Shown here in pieces: positions 6,766 through 10,105 of a stretch of DNA of 10,105 bases; within the stretch, counting starts at the first letter, position 1, and each line of letters starts with the position of its first letter. The position numbers and the translations under genes are program-made. The DNA comes from Campylobacteraceae bacterium. GTDB lineage: Bacteria; Campylobacterota; Campylobacteria; Campylobacterales; JALSKU01. The stretch is from positions 1 through 10,105 of the forward strand of contig WFMT01000046.1 of the NCBI GenBank assembly GCA_015488975.1. Reading direction: 5' to 3'. Below the pieces are notes generated by a model that searched no databases, was not told the DNA's origin, and saw only the letters and a program-made list of their open reading frames with translations.

Positions 6766-7884
6766 CTATTTAATTTTTTTTGGAAAAATATTATGTGTAT
6801 AAAATAATTCTCCACTCAAAATACCAGGTATTGTTTTCATAAAAACAATAACCCAGAAAATCATCAACTGAACAGTAAATAAAAATCCTGCTATTTTAAA
6901 TATTTCATAATGGTTTAAATGCCATAATTGAAGTGTAGCAGCAGCAAAGACGCCAATAGGAAAGGTAAATGCCCACCATCCCATGCTAAAAGGCAAACCC
7001 TCTTTAAAATACTTTAAAGTCATAAGCCAGGATATTGCATACCACCAAAAACAATATGCCCATATAAGTAACCCGGTGATATAACTGAATTTATATAAAA
7101 AATTACCCATTAAACCGGAAAAAACTATTTTTGCTGATTCGCCAAGAAGGAGTATTCCCAATGAAGCTATGCTAAGAGAACCAAGACTTAGCCAACTAGT
7201 GGCGGCCATAGTTTTATCAGGCAATTTATGACTTGTGAGTCTTAAGATAAAAATAGCAAGTATTGAAAATACTAGAGGTGTCGTGAGCATCCATAGCAGA
7301 TAATTTATAGTAAGAAATAAAGAAGCATTGTCTCCTATAAAATATTTTGAGAGTACACCTCCTGCAAGTGCGGCTGCCCCGGGAGGAACTATTGGCATTA
7401 GCCAAAGAGCAGTCATACTTTCAAGTGAATGTTTATCCTTAGTTGTAAACATAAAAAATGGAACTACCAAGGCAACTGTTATGGCAAATACCACATCAAT
7501 AATCCATAAATAAAATGATATCTCAAAAGGTGAAAAGCCTAAAAATGAAACTTTAAATGCTAAAAAACCTTCCGAAATGGACACAAGAGCGATAGGAATT
7601 GCACCTAAAAACATAGATTGCACAGGGTGGAGCAATATATTTTTTATTGTATTTGTAAACAAAATAATTCTTGATAAAAATAAAATAGAAAATAATACAA
7701 AGAAAATAGAATCCATAATCCAAAAAATTTTAGATATTTCATGTTGATATATAAATAAATTTTTATGTATATTATTTATTACTACAAACACTATGCCAGT
7801 TCCCATATTTAAAGTAAACCAATCAGGAGTAAAATTTTTTATAACCTTTGACAAATTTATTTGATAAAAGGATTTTCTTATCAT
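6766..7884 (-). CDS. TDT/SLAC1-family (TehA-like) inner-membrane transporter
   Basis: A 372-aa integral membrane protein of the tellurite-resistance/dicarboxylate transporter family (voltage-dependent anion channel, SLAC1 fold). Family hallmarks are FTPDWFTLNMGTG (18-30) at the first membrane segment, HPVQSMFLGAIP (86-97), PIVPPGAAALAGG (164-176) and GWWAFTFPIGVFA (302-314). About ten hydrophobic segments can be counted, which is the family norm. Known members move malate, sulfite, nitrate/chloride or tellurite. The substrate here cannot be read from the sequence; sulfite or a C4-dicarboxylate is plausible for a Campylobacterota organism. Start 7884 is preceded by AGAGG at suitable spacing. 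It is the first gene of a tight run with the GAPDH-like gene (10-bp gap) and bioD. Confidence 0.88.
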   Translation of the reverse strand: MIRKSFYQINLSKVIKNFTPDWFTLNMGTGIVFVVINNIHKNLFIYQHEISKIFWIMDSIFFVLFSILFLSRIILFTNTIKNILLHPVQSMFLGAIPIALVSISEGFLAFKVSFLGFSPFEISFYLWIIDVVFAITVALVVPFFMFTTKDKHSLESMTALWLMPIVPPGAAALAGGVLSKYFIGDNASLFLTINYLLWMLTTPLVFSILAIFILRLTSHKLPDKTMAATSWLSLGSLSIASLGILLLGESAKIVFSGLMGNFLYKFSYITGLLIWAYCFWWYAISWLMTLKYFKEGLPFSMGWWAFTFPIGVFAAATLQLWHLNHYEIFKIAGFLFTVQLMIFWVIVFMKTIPGILSGELFYTHNIFPKKIK

Positions 7885-7950
7885 AATATACCTCTAAATA
7901 ATATTTGATAAAACATAAATTGGCTTACGGTACCAAAAGTTTGTGTATAT

Positions 7951-7956
7951 TTTATA
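7951..7956 (-). promoter_or_regulatory. Candidate -10 element for the transporter operon
   Basis: TATAAA(AT) on the minus strand lies in the 85-bp stretch between the DUF465 terminator and the transporter start, giving a leader of about 60 nt. There is no clear -35, and the expected -35 position would fall inside the terminator hairpin. A promoter is expected here because a strong terminator separates the two units, but this particular element is only the best match. Confidence 0.33.
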
Positions 7957-7969
7957 GTCTTATTGCAGA

Positions 7970-8007
7970 AAAATAGTAAAAAAGGCAAGAGCCTCTTTTA
8001 CTATTTT
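7970..8007 (-). terminator. Strong hairpin terminator overlapping the end of the DUF465 gene
   Basis: A 17-bp stem (7970-7986 with 7991-8007; one A/C mismatch that is a G-U wobble in the minus-strand RNA) has a 4-nt loop. The upstream arm includes the last coding bases and the TAG stop of the DUF465 gene. The 3' side ends in UUUU followed by UC, a modest U tract. The hairpin should end the DUF465 transcript before the transporter operon. Confidence 0.82.
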
Positions 8008-8225
8008 AATTTATTTTTATATTCAATTATTGCAGCATAAGCCTCATCTTTTAGAAGCAACTTTTCCTTTTTAAGTTTATCGAGCTCAAATTCACTAATA
8101 TGATCTCTGCCTTCCTCAGCTTCTACGATTTTTTTATCAAGCTCATTATGTCTTTCAAAAATTTTTGCAAAGTGAGCATTTTCAGACTTTAGCTTGCTTA
8201 CGATATCTCTATATTCATGTAGCAT
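8001..8225 (-). CDS. DUF465 (YdcH-like) small coiled-coil protein
   Basis: A 74-aa, highly charged, predicted all-helical protein beginning MLHEYRDIVSKLK, with FERHNELDKKI (23-33) and LDKLKKEKLLLKDE (48-61). These are the features of DUF465/YdcH, a family of two-helix coiled-coil hairpin proteins whose molecular role is unknown. I recall Campylobacter jejuni encoding a close homologue beside rpmB, and here it lies two genes from rpmB, with argJ between. An AGAGGAGA ribosome binding site sits 5 bp before ATG 8225. It has its own candidate promoter in the 78-bp gap after argJ, and its stop codon is buried in a terminator hairpin. Confidence 0.9.
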   Translation of the reverse strand: MLHEYRDIVSKLKSENAHFAKIFERHNELDKKIVEAEEGRDHISEFELDKLKKEKLLLKDEAYAAIIEYKNKLK

Positions 8226-8249
8226 TTATTCTCCTCTTAGATTTTTAAT

Positions 8250-8255
8250 ATTATA
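8250..8255 (-). promoter_or_regulatory. Candidate -10 element for the DUF465 gene
   Basis: A perfect TATAAT on the minus strand lies 24 bp upstream of the ATG, which would give a leader of under 20 nt. A second perfect TATAAT lies at 8283-8278 in the same 78-bp gap, and either could serve. In DNA this AT-rich, a single hexamer is weak evidence. Confidence 0.38.
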
Positions 8256-8303
8256 TCTTTATTATGATTAAGCAATGATTATAAAATATTCTCACCAGAA
8301 GCC

Positions 8304-9491
8304 TTAAGTTCTATAATCAGCATTTATTTTTACATATTCATAACTTAAATCACAACCAAAGGCAGTGTAAGAGCTTGAGCCTTTGTCTAAATCACAAGTT
8401 ATCTTAAAGCTGTCTTGTTGCATCACTTTTAAAGCTTGTTTTTCAATATTTTCATCCATTTTATTTGATCCTTTTGAAAAAACGGTTATATTGTCGTATT
8501 TGATAGTCAGTTTTTCTTCTTCTGCATCTATACCGCTAGCACCAATAGTAGAAGCTATCCTTCCCCAGTTTGGGTCTTCTCCGAAAAGTGCCGTTTTTAC
8601 CAAAAGTGAATTGCTAAGCATGGTTGCTGCTTTTTTGGCCTCTTTTTTTGTAGCCGCATTTAGCACTTCAAAGGCTACTACTTTGTTGGATCCTTCCGCA
8701 TCTTTTAAGATTTGTAAGCTAAGCTCCTTAGTTAGAGCGTTTAACACTGTTTTAAATGCTTCTTTGTCATAAGCTTTACTTTTAGCATTTGACAGTAACA
8801 TAACTGTATCATTTGTAGAAGTATCACCATCTACGCTTATAGTATCAAATGAAGATTTGACTGATTGCTGTAAAAGTTCATCCATATCTTTTTTTGGAAT
8901 TTCTGCATCTGTTATTATAAAACACAGCATTGTAGCCATTGCAGGATTTATCATACCCGCGCCCTTACAGATAGCAGCTATATAAAAATCTTTGCCATCA
9001 GGCAGTATGACTTTAAAGGATAATTCTTTTTTAAAAGTATCAGTTGTCATAATAGCTTTGGCTGCCGAATTGCTATCTATAGAGTTAAAATCAAATTTCT
9101 TAAATGCACTTATTATTTTTTCTTTTGGTAATGTATAGCCTATAACACCGGTTGAGCTCATTACAGGGTTTTGTATAGTCGGTATATTTTTTTTAAGTTC
9201 ATTTAGTATTGTATCGATATCTTTTATTCCTCTTTCTCCAGTCATTGCGTTGGCATTTTTTGAATTTATAAGTATAAAATTTGTTTTGAAAGCTTTTGGA
9301 TATCTTTTGAAGTGCCTGATTGGCGCTGCTTGAAAGTTATTGGTTGTGAAAACTGCACTGATATCGCATATCTCATCAGATCTTATAAAGGCCAAGTCAT
9401 TGTCTTTTGCTTTTAAACCTGCATTTATACCTTGTGAATAAAATCCTCTGACATTGTCAATACCATTTTTTAAAGAAAGTATAGTAAACAT
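8304..9491 (-). CDS. argJ: Bifunctional ornithine acetyltransferase / N-acetylglutamate synthase
   Basis: Moves the acetyl group from N-acetylornithine to glutamate in the cyclic arginine pathway; bifunctional members also make N-acetylglutamate from acetyl-CoA. The 395-aa protein has MSSTGVIGYTLP (111-122, oxyanion-hole region), KGAGMINPAMATML (176-189) with autoproteolysis expected before Thr187, which becomes the N-terminal nucleophile of the beta chain, DGDTSTNDTV (221-230), GEDPNWGR (304-311) and the C-terminal DLSYEYVKINADYRT. All the key motifs are intact, so it should be active. The start at 9491 has AGGAG about 9 bp upstream. The 66 bp between this start and the rpmB terminator hold no clean -10, so I do not call an argJ promoter, although one is expected there. 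Whether it also uses acetyl-CoA cannot be told from sequence. Confidence 0.96.
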   Translation of the reverse strand: MFTILSLKNGIDNVRGFYSQGINAGLKAKDNDLAFIRSDEICDISAVFTTNNFQAAPIRHFKRYPKAFKTNFILINSKNANAMTGERGIKDIDTILNELKKNIPTIQNPVMSSTGVIGYTLPKEKIISAFKKFDFNSIDSNSAAKAIMTTDTFKKELSFKVILPDGKDFYIAAICKGAGMINPAMATMLCFIITDAEIPKKDMDELLQQSVKSSFDTISVDGDTSTNDTVMLLSNAKSKAYDKEAFKTVLNALTKELSLQILKDAEGSNKVVAFEVLNAATKKEAKKAATMLSNSLLVKTALFGEDPNWGRIASTIGASGIDAEEEKLTIKYDNITVFSKGSNKMDENIEKQALKVMQQDSFKITCDLDKGSSSYTAFGCDLSYEYVKINADYRT

Positions 9492-9557
9492 TATCTTTAC
9501 TCCTAATTAATAACTTCCCGCTAAGATTTTTATGTATTTTTTAAGATATTTGATGAC

Positions 9558-9601
9558 CAAAGAGAGTATCTTGAGTTTTAAAACTCAAGATACTCTCTTT
9601 G
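9558..9601 (-). terminator. Perfect 44-bp palindrome, probable rpmB terminator
   Basis: Every base from 9558 to 9601 pairs symmetrically about 9579/9580, giving a 22-bp-per-side inverted repeat with no fixed loop; about 4 nt must open at TTTTAAAA. It begins 19 bp after the rpmB stop. There is no long U tract on either side, so it may act as a bidirectional or U-tract-poor terminator. Confidence 0.7.
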
Positions 9602-9620
9602 CCAAAATTGTTGATTGATT

Positions 9621-9809
9621 TTAAGAATTTTTTTTCATTGTCCTGAGAGTTGAAGCTGCTACTTTTATTTTTTTTCTAGTACCATCTTCCAATGTAATTC
9701 TTATTGTTCTTAGATTTGGTAAAAATCTTCTTTTTGTTTTATTGTGGGCATGACTTACATTGTTTCCAACCGCAGGCCCTTTGCCACTAACTGCACATCT
9801 TCTTGCCAT
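9621..9809 (-). CDS. rpmB: 50S ribosomal protein L28
   Basis: A structural protein of the large ribosomal subunit, 62 aa, complete. The N-terminus MARRCAVSGKGPAVGNN is the classic L28 start, followed by SHAHNKTKRRFLPNL and LEDGTRKKIKVAASTLRT. The single Cys at position 5 lacks the partner cysteines of zinc-binding L28 forms. Start 9809 is chosen from the family N-terminus and an AAGGA site 8 bp upstream; an in-frame ATG at 9836 would overlap the promoter. The rpmG partner often found beside rpmB is not present here. The first 7 coding bases lie inside the 92-bp inverted repeat, and a perfect hairpin follows the stop. Confidence 0.97.
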   Translation of the reverse strand: MARRCAVSGKGPAVGNNVSHAHNKTKRRFLPNLRTIRITLEDGTRKKIKVAASTLRTMKKNS

Positions 9810-9894
9810 TTGAAATTCCTTAAAAGTTTTTGGCAATTATATTGAAAAATAACAAAAATATTGCTTAAAGAGACCACTGCACGATATAAACACC
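9803..9894 (-). repeat. Left arm of a 92-bp perfect inverted repeat (rpmB upstream region)
   Basis: Pairs base for base with 10014-10105. It holds, in rpmB orientation, AT-rich upstream DNA, the -10 element, the ribosome binding site and ATGGCAA of rpmB. This arm is the authentic one, because it runs directly into an intact rpmB. Confidence 0.98.
9836..9841 (-). promoter_or_regulatory. Candidate -10 of the rpmB promoter
   Basis: A perfect TATAAT on the minus strand lies 26 bp before the rpmB ATG, with T-rich tracts upstream as is usual for Campylobacterota sigma70 promoters. The leader would be about 20 nt, with AAGGA before the start. An exact copy occurs on the plus strand at 10067-10072 in the other repeat arm. 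Confidence 0.5.
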
Positions 9895-10013
9895 CATAAT
9901 ATCAACAGGTAATTTATAGGCGAGGCAAACTTCTGCAGGCTTAAGTATTTAAGTCAATAAAGTTTAACGAAGCATATAAGCTACCTGTTGATGCCCAAAA
10001 CTATACTTTTATA
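9895..10013. other. 119-nt centre of the inverted repeat, itself partly self-complementary
   Basis: No coding frame of note. It contains an 11-bp inverted repeat ATCAACAGGTA (9901-9911) / TACCTGTTGAT (9982-9992). Nested inside are AAACTT/AAGTTT, TTATA/TATAA and CTTAA/TTAAG pairings, and a small CTATA-CTTT-TATAG hairpin (10001-10014) touches the right-arm junction. I recognise no RNA family. It is not a tRNA, and the tmRNA and SRP RNA signatures I looked for are absent. Confidence 0.6.
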
Positions 10014-10105
10014 GGTGTTTATATCGTGCAGTGGTCTCTTTAAGCAATATTTTTGTTATTTTTCAATATAATTGCCAAAAACTTTTAAGGAATTTCAAAT
10101 GGCAA
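10014..10105 (+). repeat. Right arm of the 92-bp inverted repeat (inverted copy of the rpmB start region)
   Basis: An exact reverse complement of 9803-9894, carrying on the plus strand the same TATAAT (10067-10072), AAGGA (10087-10091) and ATGGCAA (10099-10105), which would be the start of a second, divergent rpmB. It stops exactly at the window edge, so whether more of the gene follows cannot be seen. It is probably an assembly or amplification artefact, but that is unproven. Confidence 0.95.

Noticed and set aside
6756..6815. N-terminal extension of the GAPDH-like protein
   Set aside because: The extra 20 residues lie mostly over the end of the transporter gene, and the family starts with the Rossmann strand at M(I)KVAINGFGRIGR.
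8383..8772. 129-codon open frame on the plus strand
   Set aside because: It is antisense to the conserved core of argJ, has no ribosome binding site or recognisable motif, and is explained as a shadow frame.
9901..9992. A 92-bp MITE-like element bounded by 11-bp inverted repeats
   Set aside because: No target-site duplication flanks it and no second copy is seen in the window; a hairpin-forming RNA or DNA structure explains the repeats equally well.
1..10105. CRISPR array, tRNA/rRNA, insertion sequence, prophage or defence island
   Set aside because: No regularly spaced direct repeats, transposase, integrase, nuclease or toxin-like gene was seen; the window is filled by recognisable metabolic, respiratory and ribosomal genes.

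Overview
This AT-rich window carries a compact set of genes, all on the minus strand. It looks like chromosomal DNA of a Campylobacterota (epsilonproteobacterial) organism. The reasons are a Rieske / full-length cytochrome b / diheme cytochrome c1 operon, a BioD with the ATNTNIGKT-type P-loop that I recall from Helicobacter, and a DUF465 (YdcH-like) coiled-coil protein near rpmB as in Campylobacter. The genus cannot be fixed from the sequence alone. A free-living respiratory lineage (Sulfurimonas/Sulfurovum/Arcobacter-like) fits better than a host-restricted one, but that is inference.

Layout, in direction of transcription (high to low coordinates). (1) 10105-9803: a 92-bp perfect inverted repeat around a 119-nt centre. 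The arm next to rpmB carries its promoter, ribosome binding site and first 7 coding bases, and the other arm is an exact inverted copy ending at the window edge. (2) rpmB (L28), followed by a 44-bp perfect palindrome, probably its terminator. (3) argJ (arginine biosynthesis) and a small DUF465 gene with its own candidate promoter and a strong hairpin terminator. (4) A tight three-gene run: a TDT/SLAC1-family transporter, a divergent short GAPDH-like dehydrogenase, and bioD (biotin synthesis). (5) petA-petB-petC, the quinol:cytochrome c oxidoreductase (bc1) operon, with a promoter before petA and a terminator after petC. (6) A glutamine-synthetase-family amide ligase followed by an aldehyde dehydrogenase cut by the left edge, a pair that recalls gamma-glutamylated amine catabolism.

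The genes are mostly housekeeping: translation, arginine and biotin synthesis, and respiration. I see no CRISPR array, tRNA, rRNA, insertion sequence or phage gene, and no convincing new defence or mobile system. The most unusual structure is the terminal inverted repeat. It is more likely a contig-end or amplification artefact than biology, but it should be checked. The most interesting gene is the GAPDH-like enzyme, whose phosphate-site residues differ from classical GAPDH.
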